Made by a program: the position numbers and the translations under genes
Shown here: piece by piece, positions 45,037-56,031 of the stretch
Layout of the letters: each line of letters opens with the position of its first letter
Numbering within the stretch: position 1 is the stretch's first letter
The notes under the pieces: generated by a model
What the model saw: the letters and a program-made list of their open reading frames with translations, nothing else
Told to the model about the DNA's origin: nothing
The model's database searches: none
Assembly (NCBI RefSeq): GCF_000764225.1
Contig: NZ_JQED01000024.1
Coordinates: 53,425 to 117,424, forward strand
Origin: Colwellia psychrerythraea
GTDB lineage: Bacteria; Pseudomonadota; Gammaproteobacteria; Enterobacterales; Alteromonadaceae
Length of the DNA: 64,000 bases
Direction: 5' to 3'

Positions 45037-47163
45037 ATGTCTGACACTACATTATCTGAATCTGCATCAAACTCAGCTTCGCAAAAGCGTAAAATTCTAG
45101 TCACTTGTGCCTTACCATATGCTAATGGCTCAATTCATTTAGGCCACTTACTTGAACATATCCAAACTGATATTTGGGTACGTTTTCAGCGCATGCGCGG
45201 CCATGAAACATATTTTGTTTGTGCTGATGATGCGCACGGCACGCCTATCATGCTTAAAGCACAAGAATTAGGTATCACTCCAGAAGAAATGATCAATGGA
45301 GTACGCGAAGAGCATATGGCTGATTTCGCTGACTTCCATATCAGTTTTGATAACTACCACACCACTCATTGTGAAGAAAATCAGGCATTATCAAGTGATA
45401 TTTACAATAAATTACATGCCAAAGGCCATATTAAAACGCGAGTTATTTCTCAGTTATATGATCCTGAAAAGGGCATGTTTTTACCTGATCGTTTTGTGAA
45501 AGGTACTTGCCCTAAATGTAAAAGTGAAGATGAAAACGGCGATAGCTGTGACAATTGTGGTGCAACCTACTCACCGACAGAGGTTATTAACCCTCGTTCG
45601 GTCGTATCCGGCGCGACCCCTGTATTAAAAGATTCAGAACATTACTTTTTTGACTTACCAGCATTTGAAGGCATGTTAAAAGAATGGATCCGCAGTGGCG
45701 CTTTACAAGAAGAAATGGCGAACAAACTAAGTGAATGGTTTGAGCAAGGTTTAAAGCAATGGGACATCAGTCGTGACGCACCATATTTTGGTTTTGAAAT
45801 TCCTAATGCACCAGGTAAATTCTTCTATGTTTGGTTAGATGCACCTATTGGTTACATGGGTAGCTTCAAGAATCTTTGTAATAAAGATTCCAGCATAGAT
45901 TTTGATAGTTTCTGGAAAGACGGCTCTGACGCTGAGCTTTATCACTTTATTGGTAAAGACATTATTTATTTCCACAGCTTATTTTGGCCTGCAGTACTTG
46001 AAGGCGCAGGTTACCGTAAACCTACCTCAGTTTTTGCTCACGGTTTTGTTACCGTTAACGGCGCTAAGATGTCTAAGTCTAAAGGCACATTCATCAAAGG
46101 CCGCACTTATTTAGAGCATTTAAATCCTGAGTATTTACGTTATTACTACGCGGCTAAATTAACCAGCCGTATTGATGATTTAGACTTAAACTTGGAAGAT
46201 TTCGCCCAACGCGTGAATTCTGACTTAGTGGGTAAAGTTGTTAACATCGCTTCACGTTGTGCAAGTTTTATTACTAAACGTTTTGATGGCATGTTATCAA
46301 CTAAGATAGATAATCAAGAGCTTGCCGATGAAGTTATGGCGGCAGGCGACAGTATTGCAGCTCATTATGAATCTCGTGATTTTGGTCGTGGTATGCGTGA
46401 AATCATGGCTCTTGCTGATAAAGTTAATGAATATATTGCGGTGAAAGAACCATGGCAGTTAGTGAAAGATGAGACCAAGCAGCAAGAAGTACAAGATATT
46501 TGTTCACTTGGCATCAATATGTTCCGTACCTTAGTGATCTATTTAAAGCCTGTATTACCAGTACTTGCAGACAGCACAGCAGCTTTCTTAAATGACGAGT
46601 TAATGTGGGATGGACATAAAACCTTATTAACGAATCATAAAATCAACAAGTTTAAAGCGTTATTACAACGTGTTGACATGGACAAAGTTAATGCAATGAC
46701 AGAGGCATCGAAAGACAGCTTAGGTGCGCCGGCTGAGGAGAAAAAACCAGCCAAGAAAAAGAAAGCCGCTAAAGTAGTTGATAACTCTGCTGCATTGGCT
46801 GATCCTTTGGCTGCCGACCCTATCTCTGATGAAATTGAATTTGATGATTTTGCTAAAATCGATTTACGTATCGTTAAAATTATTAATGCTGAGCATGTTG
46901 AAAAAGCAGATAAGTTAATACAACTAACGTTAGCACTTAATGAAGAAGGCACTGAAACTCGTCAAGTTTTCGCAGGTATTAAGTCAGCCTACAAGCCTGA
47001 AGATTTAATCGGAAAGCACACTGTCATGGTAGCTAACTTAGCACCACGAAAAATGCGTTTTGGACTATCTGAAGGCATGGTACTTGCTGCTGGTCCTGGT
47101 GATAAAGACTTATGGATATTAAATCCAGACGATGGCGCTAAAGCGGGTATGCGAGTTAAGTAA
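45037..47163 (+). CDS. metG: Methionyl-tRNA synthetase
   Basis: 708 residues, the long dimeric form. The class I signatures HLGH (in [11 protein letters not shown]) and KMSKS are intact. The four-cysteine zinc knuckle is [17 protein letters not shown]. After a Lys/Ala-rich linker (about 580-605) comes the C-terminal EMAP/Trbp111-like tRNA-binding domain ([24 protein letters not shown]). It charges initiator and elongator tRNA-Met. Divergent from mrp. Confidence 0.97.
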   Translation: MSDTTLSESASNSASQKRKILVTCALPYANGSIHLGHLLEHIQTDIWVRFQRMRGHETYFVCADDAHGTPIMLKAQELGITPEEMINGVREEHMADFADFHISFDNYHTTHCEENQALSSDIYNKLHAKGHIKTRVISQLYDPEKGMFLPDRFVKGTCPKCKSEDENGDSCDNCGATYSPTEVINPRSVVSGATPVLKDSEHYFFDLPAFEGMLKEWIRSGALQEEMANKLSEWFEQGLKQWDISRDAPYFGFEIPNAPGKFFYVWLDAPIGYMGSFKNLCNKDSSIDFDSFWKDGSDAELYHFIGKDIIYFHSLFWPAVLEGAGYRKPTSVFAHGFVTVNGAKMSKSKGTFIKGRTYLEHLNPEYLRYYYAAKLTSRIDDLDLNLEDFAQRVNSDLVGKVVNIASRCASFITKRFDGMLSTKIDNQELADEVMAAGDSIAAHYESRDFGRGMREIMALADKVNEYIAVKEPWQLVKDETKQQEVQDICSLGINMFRTLVIYLKPVLPVLADSTAAFLNDELMWDGHKTLLTNHKINKFKALLQRVDMDKVNAMTEASKDSLGAPAEEKKPAKKKKAAKVVDNSAALADPLAADPISDEIEFDDFAKIDLRIVKIINAEHVEKADKLIQLTLALNEEGTETRQVFAGIKSAYKPEDLIGKHTVMVANLAPRKMRFGLSEGMVLAAGPGDKDLWILNPDDGAKAGMRVK

Positions 47164-47189
47164 TAACTTAAGTAAAGATACTTAACAAA

Positions 47190-47225
47190 ATAAAAGGTAT
47201 GGTGTTTCACTATACCTTTTTTATT
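47190..47225 (+). terminator. Terminator of metG
   Basis: AAAAGGTAT / ATACCTTTT arms with an inner ggtg/cact helix and a T-run, about 30 bp past the metG stop. Confidence 0.88.
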
Positions 47226-47243
47226 ATCTAACGCTTTATAGCT

Positions 47244-47311
47244 CATACCAATATTGTTAAGTTTGACCTTGTTTTGCAAAGTAAATATTAAATTATTAAC
47301 ATTGGTATAAG
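47244..47311. repeat. Imperfect inverted repeat between metG and rcsF (MITE-like)
   Basis: ATACCAATATTGTTAA (47245-47260) is answered by TTAACATTGGTAT (47296-47308). The terminal ATACCAAT matches exactly and GTTAA matches after a 3-nt bulge. The spacer is AT-rich. Short elements with ATACCAAT-type ends are common between genes in Alteromonadales, from memory. Confidence 0.45.
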
Positions 47312-47326
47312 ACCAAAGGAAACTGT

Positions 47327-47749
47327 ATGTACTTCTCCTCTACCCCAACAACACTTTTAAAATCTGCCCTATCGGTTGTTTTCTTTTCATCAATGCTTGG
47401 GGGATGCACTGGTAACTATACTTTTGAAAGTAATGTAAAAGCCGAGAATGCAAAAGAGTACTTTAGTGCCAGTAAAGTTAAAATTTATACTGATGAACAA
47501 GCGTTTGGCGAAAGTTATCAATATGTCGGTTTAGTTGAAGGAGAAGATTGCCAAAAAGAGCAGCACCTTGCTGCACCAGATCCGATAAATGCGCGTACAC
47601 AAGCAAGACAAACCGCTTACCTACAAAAAGCTAACGCCATTATTTTTACCAGCTGTGTCGATATAGAAACCAAACATTGCGTCGCTCAAGTTGTTTGTTA
47701 CGGTAAAGCATATCGCGTTGCTACGCCTAACGAGCAAGCAGAACAATAA
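47327..47749 (+). CDS. rcsF: Outer-membrane lipoprotein RcsF
   Basis: 140 residues. The lipobox LGGC places the lipidated cysteine at 27. Four further cysteines at 75, 110, 118 and 124 match the positions of the two disulfides of E. coli RcsF, and the QARQTAYLQKANAI segment fits the family. In E. coli RcsF senses envelope stress for the Rcs phosphorelay; whether this bacterium has that relay cannot be seen here. It overlaps nothing and is followed one base later by trmO, as in E. coli. Confidence 0.88.
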   Translation: MYFSSTPTTLLKSALSVVFFSSMLGGCTGNYTFESNVKAENAKEYFSASKVKIYTDEQAFGESYQYVGLVEGEDCQKEQHLAAPDPINARTQARQTAYLQKANAIIFTSCVDIETKHCVAQVVCYGKAYRVATPNEQAEQ

Positions 47750-47750
47750 C

Positions 47751-48497
47751 ATGTCAAAGACAAGCGAAAGCGCTGATGATGTGCAAAGTTTTCAGTTTGA
47801 TGCCATAGGCGTCATTGAGTCGCCTTATCAAGAGAAGTTTGCTATTCCTCGACAGCCCAATTTAGTCAGTGCGGCAAAAGGCAGAATTATGTTGACTGGC
47901 TTAGCAAATAATAGTGAGTTAGTTAGAGATATTGAACAATTTAGCCATCTGTGGGTAATCTTTGTTTTTCATGGCACGCAAGATCAAGGGTGGAAACCTT
48001 TAGTACGTCCCCCTCGCCTTGGTGGCAATGTGAAGACGGGAGTATTGGCCACTCGCTCTACTTTTCGACCAAATCCCATTGGCATGTCTGTGGTGAAACT
48101 TGATAATGTTGTTACTAATAAACAGCAAACTATTTTACATATCTCTGGTTTGGACCTATTAAATGGCACACCCATTGTCGATATTAAGCCTTATGTGCCC
48201 TATTCTGACGCCATAACTGATGCCAATGCTGGGTTTGCCCAAGAGCAACCAGATACATCGTTAACGGTTATATTTAGTGAGCAAATGCAAGCAGATCTCA
48301 TCAAGTATGAACAAGATGATTGTGATCTTGCATTACTCATTGAGCAAGTGTTAAAACAAGACCCCAGACCAGCATATAAACGCGGAAGAGCAGATGATAA
48401 AGTTTATGGTATGAGTTTATATAACTTGAATATCCAATGGCAAGTAATTGCATTAGACACCATATTAGTCCTTAACATGACACAAGTAGATAAGTAG
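47751..48497 (+). CDS. trmO: tRNA (adenine(37)-N6)-methyltransferase TrmO (TsaA/YaeB)
   Basis: 248 residues from the ATG one base after the rcsF stop; a longer in-frame form starting inside rcsF is not needed. TrmO N6-methylates t6A37 of tRNA-Thr(GGU) with SAM. Features: FDAIGVIESPYQEKFAIPRQP start, the FSHLWVIFVFH segment, RPPRLGGNVKTGVLATRSTFRPNPIG and the DIKPYVPYSDA motif, then a C-terminal domain with PRPAYKRGRADDKVYG. Translationally coupled to rcsF. Confidence 0.94.
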   Translation: MSKTSESADDVQSFQFDAIGVIESPYQEKFAIPRQPNLVSAAKGRIMLTGLANNSELVRDIEQFSHLWVIFVFHGTQDQGWKPLVRPPRLGGNVKTGVLATRSTFRPNPIGMSVVKLDNVVTNKQQTILHISGLDLLNGTPIVDIKPYVPYSDAITDANAGFAQEQPDTSLTVIFSEQMQADLIKYEQDDCDLALLIEQVLKQDPRPAYKRGRADDKVYGMSLYNLNIQWQVIALDTILVLNMTQVDK

Positions 48498-48521
48498 TCT
48501 TGAGCAATTAAACAATAAATT

Positions 48522-48550
48522 AAGCAGCAACTTGAGCTGCTTGTTTTATT
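48522..48550 (+). terminator. Terminator of rcsF-trmO
   Basis: AAGCAGC / GCTGCTT stem, 7-nt loop, then GTTTTATT, about 25 bp past the trmO stop. Confidence 0.8.
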
Positions 48551-48591
48551 ACTCGACAGTCGCTCAGTTAACGCCAGTGAAAGAGATAATC

Positions 48592-49275
48592 ATGACACAA
48601 TATATTATTCAAAAAGCGCTACCTATCGAACAATCAGTACCTACAAGCAATGCTGACCCAGACGAAAAAATAGAGAGCTTTAGCCCTAATTGGGATGCTA
48701 TAGATGCCTTGGAAATTAATGATTACCCCTGGTATAAAACGGGTAGAAAACAAAATACACAAGTTAAACTAAGCGCGAATAGTGAAACATTATTCATGCA
48801 AATTATTGCCCAAGACCACTACAGTTTTGCCAAACAGACCGAACTTAACCATATGCTTATCTGTGAAGATTCTTGTGTGGAATTCTTTTTTAGCCCTTCA
48901 GGAGTGCTTGGCAGTAGCTATGTTAATTTAGAAGTCAATTGTTGTGGCACACTTCACCTTGCTTATGGCGAAGGACGTGAAAACCGTCAATTTATCGGCC
49001 TTGAAGCCGCGAGTTTAATCCAACGTAAAAGCAGTATTAGCTCGCCAGTTAAAATAGAAAGTGAACACGATAAAGAATGGTGTGTAGAAATAGCGCTCCC
49101 CTTTACAGCGATTGAACAACTGACTGGCGAAAACGTGAATAAAGCGAAGTGGTTTGCCAACTTCTATCGCTGTGGCGGTAGAACCGAGCCACAATACGCC
49201 GTATGGAATAATATTGATGTACCAAGGCCAGATTATCATCGACCTGAATACTTTGGCCAATTAGTGTTTGCCTAA
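48592..49275 (+). CDS. CBM9-like carbohydrate-binding-fold protein
   Basis: 227 residues from the ATG at 48592 (AGAG site upstream); the longer frame begins inside the trmO terminator and is unlikely. The sequence has WYKTGRKQNTQVKLSANSETLFMQI, CVEFFFSP and WCVEIALPFTAIEQLTG, the order seen in CBM9/DUF1083-like sandwich domains, and ends PDYHRPEYFGQLVF. There is no signal peptide, so it seems cytoplasmic, and no catalytic domain is attached. Function unknown. Confidence 0.72.
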   Translation: MTQYIIQKALPIEQSVPTSNADPDEKIESFSPNWDAIDALEINDYPWYKTGRKQNTQVKLSANSETLFMQIIAQDHYSFAKQTELNHMLICEDSCVEFFFSPSGVLGSSYVNLEVNCCGTLHLAYGEGRENRQFIGLEAASLIQRKSSISSPVKIESEHDKEWCVEIALPFTAIEQLTGENVNKAKWFANFYRCGGRTEPQYAVWNNIDVPRPDYHRPEYFGQLVFA

Positions 49276-49300
49276 CGCCCTTTCGACAAATTGATGCATG

Positions 49301-49870
49301 TTACAACAATGGCTTCCTTGCAATGATCTGGGCAATCGCTTGTTTTCCTGAACCATTATTTACCTCAGCGTTTTTTGCATCAATGACGCCTTCAAAACTA
49401 TAAATAATGTGCCAATCAGCAAACAGTTCAGCTAACTCTCCATGCTTTAACAAAAAATCAGGATTTTTAGGTCGGCCAAATTGTGGCTGATCTACGGTAA
49501 AGGTTTCATAAACCACATAGCCACCAGAGATAACCGCTTGTTTGATTTGTTCAAATAGAGGTCGATGTAAATAACGAAAAACTATAACTGCTGAAAAAGA
49601 CTTATCTGCTAAAGGTTTTAAATTATCTTGTTCAAAATCTATTTGCCAAAAGTTCACCATCGATTTTTCCTCGCAATGATGACGAGTTATTGCATTTTCA
49701 ACCTGCTCTAGCGCCGACTCTTTGATATCAGCAAAGACCACTGGGATATTTTGATTTACTAGGTAAAGTCCATTTCTGCCACTACCACAGGCAAGATCAA
49801 GCACTGGTGCTTGCCTAGTTGCTTGATGTAATAACTCAACAGCTTTTTCTACTAACGGGGAGTGACTCAA
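49301..49870 (-). CDS. Class I SAM-dependent methyltransferase, TehB-like
   Basis: 189 residues. The SAM-binding motif VLDLACGSGRNGLYL (about 23-37) is followed by the acidic VVFADIKESAL and a later DKSFSAVIVFRYLHRP. It is near the TehB/UbiE-like group, but the substrate cannot be named. Its start is 6 bp after the end of the membrane-protein gene, so the pair is coupled. Confidence 0.82.
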   Translation of the reverse strand: MSHSPLVEKAVELLHQATRQAPVLDLACGSGRNGLYLVNQNIPVVFADIKESALEQVENAITRHHCEEKSMVNFWQIDFEQDNLKPLADKSFSAVIVFRYLHRPLFEQIKQAVISGGYVVYETFTVDQPQFGRPKNPDFLLKHGELAELFADWHIIYSFEGVIDAKNAEVNNGSGKQAIAQIIARKPLL

Positions 49871-49876
49871 GTGAAG

Positions 49877-50335
49877 TTATCCTTTGGTGTTGTTTAATGA
49901 GGTAATTTTTCTACCATGAATAAATGAATAATAACGCACCGAACTCGGTGCATGAGAGATCATGCCTGAGATAATAATTATCGCAACTAAGCAATACCAA
50001 GCATATTCATCAAAAAAGAAAACACAGGTAAGCAGGGCCAATTTAATGTACAAAGCAAGCGCCCTGATTTGTACAAACCAGACAAAATTAGATAATGCTT
50101 CAAAGCTCAATAAACCTAAGCCACTGACAATAGTAATGCCCCAATAAACATCTTGTTCTGTTGCCGTTAAAATTGAAGCAAAAACCCCTGCAAAGCCAAC
50201 TAAGTGGACTGTACGTAAGGATATTTTTAACCAGCGTTTACCGGTAAAGTTAGCAATAATAGACAAAGGCACTTCACATTTTAAAGAAAGATTCAAACTG
50301 TACAATAACTTATTATAACTAGCTGTTATACCCAT
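49877..50335 (-). CDS. Small integral membrane protein of unknown function
   Basis: 152 residues with about four membrane helices (roughly 43-60, 66-88, 90-110, 115-132). It contains GKRWLKISLRTVHLVGFAGVF and ends with a polar tail. I do not recognise a family. It is directly upstream of the methyltransferase gene (6 bp), suggesting a shared role. The start may be internal, since the first ~25 residues look unlike a conserved domain. Confidence 0.65.
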   Translation of the reverse strand: MGITASYNKLLYSLNLSLKCEVPLSIIANFTGKRWLKISLRTVHLVGFAGVFASILTATEQDVYWGITIVSGLGLLSFEALSNFVWFVQIRALALYIKLALLTCVFFFDEYAWYCLVAIIIISGMISHAPSSVRYYSFIHGRKITSLNNTKG

Positions 50336-50439
50336 TTCATTAAGTTGAATTAAGATGTAATTGTATGAAATTTTCAGGTGAAATAATAATGGCTATTACT
50401 TTAAACGCCTATCTTCACCTTAAGAGAGCTATTAAAATC

Positions 50440-50482
50440 AAAAAAGCACTCAATAGCTTAAACTACTGAGTGCTTTTTATTT
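50440..50482 (-). terminator. Terminator of the FKBP/SlyD gene
   Basis: AAAAAGCACTCAATAG / ACTGAGTGCTTTTT-type stem with a short loop and T-run on either strand, about 45 bp past the stop. Confidence 0.85.
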
Positions 50483-50528
50483 AGTCTTTATTCAGCCGTA
50501 ACAACGACTAATTAATATCGAATCTCGA

Positions 50529-51032
50529 CTAGTGGTCGTGACCACAGCTACTATCGGCGCTGTGCACATGTCCGTGTGTTACTTCTTCTTCAGTCGCTTC
50601 ACGCACATCTACGATTTCAATATCAAAGGTCAACACTTTACCTGCTAATGGTGGGTTAATATCAACAGTAACCATGAACTTACCCACTTTCACTACGGTA
50701 ACTTGACGTTGGCCTGCATCCGTTTGCACTGCCGCAGTCATGCCTTTTTTCCATTTAGCATTTTTGCTCACTAAACCCTGTAAGTGCTTAACTGGTACAC
50801 GTTGCTCTAAGCCTTCCTGATATTCACCGTAAGCTTCTTCCGGTTGTAAAGTTACCGAAAATTTTTCACCTCTTTCTTTACCGGCTAACGCTTTTTCCAA
50901 ACCTGGTAAGGTATTGTTAGCGCCATGTAAATAAGCTAAAGGCTCATGACCGTCTGATGATTCTATTTCTTCACCCGCTTCATTTTTAAGGGTGTAATGA
51001 AAGTGGGCAACGGTTTTATCAGCAATTTTCAT
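50529..51032 (-). CDS. slyD: FKBP-type peptidyl-prolyl isomerase, SlyD-like
   Basis: 167 residues from the ATG at 51032 (AGAAGAG site); the longer frame from 51080 has no family support. The FKBP domain with inserted IF chaperone domain shows HFHYTLKNEAGEEIESS, the PLAYLHGANNTLPGLEKAL loop, VTLQPEEAYGEY and DINPPLAGKVLTFDIEI. The short C-terminal tail is HGHVHSADSSCGHDH, a modest form of the metal-binding tail of SlyD. It folds proline-limited proteins and may deliver nickel. Confidence 0.92.
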   Translation of the reverse strand: MKIADKTVAHFHYTLKNEAGEEIESSDGHEPLAYLHGANNTLPGLEKALAGKERGEKFSVTLQPEEAYGEYQEGLEQRVPVKHLQGLVSKNAKWKKGMTAAVQTDAGQRQVTVVKVGKFMVTVDINPPLAGKVLTFDIEIVDVREATEEEVTHGHVHSADSSCGHDH

Positions 51033-51211
51033 AGTAATCTCTTCTCTAATACTTTTGTTAATATTTAAGCGAATACTCAAGGTAGAACTTGAATTGAAAC
51101 TTAAATTAAATACTTGCGGTGTAAAAATAATATTTAATATTATGGTGAGCAGTGTACCTTGCTTGACTGAGTAATCAAGTCAATTTGACACCCTGTGCTT
51201 ATGAGCCTACT

Positions 51212-52111
51212 TTACGACCAGAGTAGTAAGATAACGACACTTAATACAATCAAAAACATACCTAGATACTCTTTTACGGTAATCGTTTCTTTAAACACGC
51301 GATAAGTTAACGCTAAAGTAATAAAAAACTCCACTTGTCCCAATGCCTTTACATAGGCCGCATTTTGATAACTCGCGCCAGTAAACCAACCTATTGAGCC
51401 TAATACACTAGTAATGCCCACAAATAAGCATAATCGCCAGTGCTTGAGCATAAGAGATAATTGTGACTTATCTTGAAGATACACGTAAATGAGTGAAATA
51501 AGTGATTGCACGGTGATCATAAATACCAAAGTGACTGCAGCACTAACCATCAAATCGGTATTTAGCGCTAAACTTGACTCTCGAATAAGTAAAGTTGTTA
51601 TCGCTAAGCCAAGGCCTGCCGCTAAACCGTAACCCATGCCAATAAGTCCTTGGGAGTCAGCCAAAATATCTCTTAAGTTAAAGCGCACTTTAGACACTAA
51701 AAAGACACCTACAACACCGATGACAACACTAAACCAACCTAAACCAGACAATGTCGCGCCAAAAACCAAAGCGCCGACTATCGCCACTTGGATCGCTTCG
51801 GTTTTAGCTAAGCTAGTAGCGACAGCAAAGTTACGGTAACGAAACGCAGCAACTAAACAGGCAGTACCCCATATTTGCATCACACAAGCGATTAAAGCAT
51901 ATTGTAAAAAATCATTATTAAGCTCTGGTACGACGACTTGTCTAAAATCAAGCATCCACCACAAGTAGGCCCATGCAAAGGGTAAGGCAAAGAAATAACG
52001 CACCCCGGTAGTGGCCATTGAATTGAGCTTACCCGATAATTGCTTTTGTCCTGCGGTTCTTACAGCCTGCATTGTTGCGGCGAGTAAAGTGAAATAAATC
52101 CAAACGTCCAA
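51212..52111 (-). CDS. EamA/DMT-superfamily transporter
   Basis: 299 residues, ten hydrophobic segments arranged as two five-helix EamA repeats. The N-terminal repeat includes GQKQLSGKLNSMATTGVRYFFALPF, and the second repeat ends FITLALTYRVFKETITVKEYLGMFLIVLSV. Members export amino acids, nucleotides or other metabolites; the substrate here is unknown. It ends 131 bp before slyD and starts 26 bp after the sbcC stop. Confidence 0.85.
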   Translation of the reverse strand: MDVWIYFTLLAATMQAVRTAGQKQLSGKLNSMATTGVRYFFALPFAWAYLWWMLDFRQVVVPELNNDFLQYALIACVMQIWGTACLVAAFRYRNFAVATSLAKTEAIQVAIVGALVFGATLSGLGWFSVVIGVVGVFLVSKVRFNLRDILADSQGLIGMGYGLAAGLGLAITTLLIRESSLALNTDLMVSAAVTLVFMITVQSLISLIYVYLQDKSQLSLMLKHWRLCLFVGITSVLGSIGWFTGASYQNAAYVKALGQVEFFITLALTYRVFKETITVKEYLGMFLIVLSVVILLLWS

Positions 52112-52137
52112 AAATGTATCCTTATACCTAAATATTT

Positions 52138-55100
52138 TTAGCTAAAGCTCTCAGCATGAAATTCATATTGTTTATCTAAGCTGCTAACTCCAAGCCCGCT
52201 AAGTTTTTTCACTTTAATTTGCACGCCAATGCGTTCTTTTAAGGCATCAACGTGACTGATCACACCAATCATTTTACCACTCGCATTTAGGTTATCGAGT
52301 GCATCAAGAGCAACCTCAAGGGTGTTATTATCCAAAGTGCCAAAACCTTCATCGAGAAAAAGAGAGTCGATACTGGTTTTATTACTGACTAAATCTGACA
52401 GTGCTAACGCCAACGCTAAACTTATTAAGAAGCTTTCACCGCCTGATAAGGTTTTAATATCACGTGCAGTATCCCCCTGCCAAGTATCGAGCACTTCTAA
52501 TGCTAAGCTATTATTTTGTTGACATTGAAGCTGATATCGACCAAAGAGACGTTCTAATTGTGCATTGGCAAGATGGACTAAATTAGCCAAGGTTAAACCT
52601 TGGGCAAACTTTCTAAATTTTGCGCCTGTGGCTGAGCCAATCAACTCATTAAGGTGGCTAAGATCATCCAAAGAATCTTTTGCTAATTTAATTTCTTCTA
52701 ACAAGATTTTCTGTCGACTTCTGTTACTATTATCCTGTTTGATTTGTTGGCTAAACTGTCCAGTATTTTGCTGACATTGTTTCAACAAATCGGACAAATT
52801 CACCAAGGATTCTGACACTGAACTTTCAACAAAATCGACAACTCCTTCTTCACTCAACTGACCCCTTTGAACACTCAATTCAAGCGCTACTTTTTCACTT
52901 TGTTCCAGCAAAATTTTTGCTTGTTTTTTACTGTCATCAATGTCATTAGCAAGCTGAGTTAAATTCTGTTTTTTCTCTGCGCTCAACAGTGCTAATAAAA
53001 ACTGCTCTTCATCAGGAAACACACTGTCGGAAAGTAATGCTAACCAGTCTTTATCTGCCTTGTCATTTTTCGGAATGACACTATCCAATAAAGATTTCGA
53101 CGTGGTTAATTGCCCTTTATAAAGCTGTTGAGTTGATTTTTTTGCATTATGCTGCTGCTCAGCTGCAGTAAACTCAGCCTCACTCAACTCTCGTTGACTA
53201 TTGACACTTTCTTTTAATAAAACAGAGTCTTGCATATATTTATCGGTAACACCTAGTTCAACAAAACTAGTAACGCGTAACGCTACAGTCTGCGATAACT
53301 CGCTCTCTTGTTGCGCTAATTGGCTTTGCATCTGGTTAACTTGATTTTGCTGCTGAACAACTTGCTGATTTAACAGGCCTAGGTCGTTTACCAGACTATC
53401 AAGTTGAGTTTTAGCTGCTTGATGTGTCGTTACAGTTTGCTGATAGTCAGCGCTCTGAGTCGTCAATAATTCAAGCCAATTATCATCAATACATATGTCT
53501 AGCTTCTGTGCTTTTTCTTGTTGCAGTCTTTGTTCATTCTCTTGCTCATTATTGCCATTCAATGGCAGTGTAATTTCAGTCGTTACAATGTCTGTTGATA
53601 ACTGAGTATTTAGTGTCAAAAACGTTTGCTGTTGCAGGCGTAAATCTTCGCTAAATTTATCTTTTGAATCTTGTTGATTTTTGTCTTGTTCTTGTAATAG
53701 TTGTAGCTGATTAAACAGCGTCGACAACTGCTTTTCACCTTGGCTAATTTGCTCATTATTTTGCTGTTGCTCTTGACTGTTTTCTTGCAAGGAGCTCTGC
53801 AATAAAAGCAACTCTTCAAGCTGGCCAAATACTAGGGTTAATTGATGATTAATTAACTGCTCAACATCACCATTTTGTAATGAAAGTGACTGCTCATTCT
53901 GGTTTAATAAAACGTTCTGATTAATATCAAGCGATTGCCAATTTTGCTCTATACTGCTTTGTTCGCTTGTTATGGCTTGCAAACGATTTGTCTGCATTTC
54001 AAGTTGCGCAGTTAAGTTCGCTTGCACGCTATTAAGCTCTTTACCCTGTTTTTCAAGTTGTGCTCGCTCACGTGTTAATTGACTTAAACGCTGTTGATGT
54101 ACATCACTATCAAGTGCTTGATATTCATCAATCGCAGGGTGATCTGTTGAACCACACAAGGGGCAAGACTCTTCAGGCTGAAGTTTTGCTCTATGTTCAC
54201 TCAGCGCCATAATGGTTTGCTGCTGAGCAAGTAAGGTTTCTACATCTTTTTTCTGCTGTTGCGTAGCGCTATAACGTTGACGAAGTTGTACAAGATCTTG
54301 CCCAGTGATGACCAGCTGTTGATTATCTTGGCTCTGCTGGGCAGATAACACCTGTTGTTCTTGAATAAGAACATGAAAACGCTGTGCCAACTGTTGTGCT
54401 TGTTTTAGCGCGAGTTGTTGATTTTGGCGATCTAGGATCGCTTGGTTGAGCATGCCGCTGGTTAACTCAGAGGCTGTGCCATCACTTTTATCATTACTTT
54501 TTTCAACGTTCGAGAGTATAGCTTGAGCGACATGACTATTTTGTATCAATTGCTGTGTTTTTTCAGCCATTAGCTGTCTATGGCTATTGAGTTGTTTTAA
54601 TTCACCTTCACTTTGGCTGATCTGCAGTTGTTGCTCTTGCTGCCTAGTTTGTATGGTTAATAACGCTTTTTCAGTGTTATCTTGCTCGTTGATTAATGCC
54701 ACAACATTTGCTTGCAGTTGACTTAACTGCTGGTATTGGTTTTTCCATAGCGGCAATTTTTCTGGTAGTTTCGCGAACGCCTGCCCTTGCGATAAATACG
54801 CTTGTTGCTGTTGAACTGTCTCTATTGCTTTTTGATGCTCTGTTTCTAAGACAATCAGCGCCTTAGTATTCACACCAAGTGTTGTGCTTTGTGCAGCTAT
54901 AGTGTTTTTTGATTCGGTTAATGCGTTTTGTTGGTGGCTAATGCTATGGTCAAGTGGCAGCACTTTGTCATGTAATACTTGCTCAATAATCTTACGTTGT
55001 GTTTCAGCCTCACCCTGGCGATTTTTAAGTAGCGTTAGCGCTTCATCACTCACGACAATATCTTGCTCAAGTATCGCCAATTGCTCTGTTTGACTGGTTA

Positions 55101-56031
55101 CTTGTTGTAAGGATTGCTGAAATTGCTCACGATAATGCACCATCTTTTCATAGGGTGCTTTAATCGGCTCAGCTAAAGACGACAAGGACAGTAAATCGAG
55201 ATCTTCTTTTGCAGCTAATTCTTTCTTTTCTATTTCAAGCAGTTGTGTTTTCGCTGCTTGCTGGTTTTGTTCATTAGCTGAAAAGCTTGCGCACCAAGCT
55301 TTAACTTGTTGCGCTTTTTGTAGTTGCGCATTTAGCGCTTTTTCTTGCTCAGTTGTTTCTATCAGCTGTTGTTCAAGCATCTTTACTTGTTCATCATCAA
55401 GTAAGGTGACACCCTCGCTTCTACTTTGTAGCATTTTTAAATCAACGCTTGCACTACGATGATTATCAAAAACCTGCTTAGATATATCACCGTATATTTC
55501 TGTACCGGTAAGTTGCTCTAATAATTCTGCACGATCATCCGGTCGGGCATTTAAAAACGCAGCAAAATCGCCCTGAGACAACATCATAGATTTGGTAAAA
55601 CGTGAGAAATCAAGCCCAGTTAATTCGCTTATATCACTGCGAACCGTTCTAAGTTTGTCTGACACTATGGTGCCATCAAGTTTAGCTAACTCTGCAACAG
55701 GCTCTAATAAATTACCATCAAGTTTGTTACGGGCGCGTTTTTGGCTCCAAAAAGCTCTATACCCTTGGCCTTTAACTTCAAATTCAACCTCACTCATGCA
55801 ATGACTTGTGTGGCGAGTCATTAATTCATTTTGCTTCTTAGAGACACTTAAACGTGGCGTTTCATGATATAGCGCTAAACAAATGGCATCGAGTATGGTG
55901 GTTTTACCAGCGCCAGTCGGTCCAGTAATCGCGAATAAACTATTATTATCAAAAGGGGCTTCACTAAAGTCTATTTTCCAACTGCCTTTGAGTGAATTGA
56001 TGTTCTCAAAGCGTAAACTTAATATTCTCAT
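52138..56031 (-). CDS. sbcC: Exonuclease subunit SbcC (Rad50-like SMC ATPase)
   Basis: 1297 residues, longer than E. coli SbcC (1048) because of extended Gln-rich coiled coils. The N-terminal Walker [20 protein letters not shown] (about 36-54), the central zinc hook CPLCG (in [14 protein letters not shown], about 626-630), the ABC signature [18 protein letters not shown] and Walker [14 protein letters not shown] are all intact. With SbcD it forms a complex that cuts hairpins and protein-blocked DNA ends. It overlaps sbcD by 4 bp. Confidence 0.95.
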   Translation of the reverse strand: MRILSLRFENINSLKGSWKIDFSEAPFDNNSLFAITGPTGAGKTTILDAICLALYHETPRLSVSKKQNELMTRHTSHCMSEVEFEVKGQGYRAFWSQKRARNKLDGNLLEPVAELAKLDGTIVSDKLRTVRSDISELTGLDFSRFTKSMMLSQGDFAAFLNARPDDRAELLEQLTGTEIYGDISKQVFDNHRSASVDLKMLQSRSEGVTLLDDEQVKMLEQQLIETTEQEKALNAQLQKAQQVKAWCASFSANEQNQQAAKTQLLEIEKKELAAKEDLDLLSLSSLAEPIKAPYEKMVHYREQFQQSLQQVTSQTEQLAILEQDIVVSDEALTLLKNRQGEAETQRKIIEQVLHDKVLPLDHSISHQQNALTESKNTIAAQSTTLGVNTKALIVLETEHQKAIETVQQQQAYLSQGQAFAKLPEKLPLWKNQYQQLSQLQANVVALINEQDNTEKALLTIQTRQQEQQLQISQSEGELKQLNSHRQLMAEKTQQLIQNSHVAQAILSNVEKSNDKSDGTASELTSGMLNQAILDRQNQQLALKQAQQLAQRFHVLIQEQQVLSAQQSQDNQQLVITGQDLVQLRQRYSATQQQKKDVETLLAQQQTIMALSEHRAKLQPEESCPLCGSTDHPAIDEYQALDSDVHQQRLSQLTRERAQLEKQGKELNSVQANLTAQLEMQTNRLQAITSEQSSIEQNWQSLDINQNVLLNQNEQSLSLQNGDVEQLINHQLTLVFGQLEELLLLQSSLQENSQEQQQNNEQISQGEKQLSTLFNQLQLLQEQDKNQQDSKDKFSEDLRLQQQTFLTLNTQLSTDIVTTEITLPLNGNNEQENEQRLQQEKAQKLDICIDDNWLELLTTQSADYQQTVTTHQAAKTQLDSLVNDLGLLNQQVVQQQNQVNQMQSQLAQQESELSQTVALRVTSFVELGVTDKYMQDSVLLKESVNSQRELSEAEFTAAEQQHNAKKSTQQLYKGQLTTSKSLLDSVIPKNDKADKDWLALLSDSVFPDEEQFLLALLSAEKKQNLTQLANDIDDSKKQAKILLEQSEKVALELSVQRGQLSEEGVVDFVESSVSESLVNLSDLLKQCQQNTGQFSQQIKQDNSNRSRQKILLEEIKLAKDSLDDLSHLNELIGSATGAKFRKFAQGLTLANLVHLANAQLERLFGRYQLQCQQNNSLALEVLDTWQGDTARDIKTLSGGESFLISLALALALSDLVSNKTSIDSLFLDEGFGTLDNNTLEVALDALDNLNASGKMIGVISHVDALKERIGVQIKVKKLSGLGVSSLDKQYEFHAESFS

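Noticed and set aside
50364..50468. A 34-residue plus-strand frame (starts MKFSGEIIMAITLN)
   Set aside because: It ends inside the terminator of the slyD gene and has no good ribosome-binding site; coincidence is more likely.
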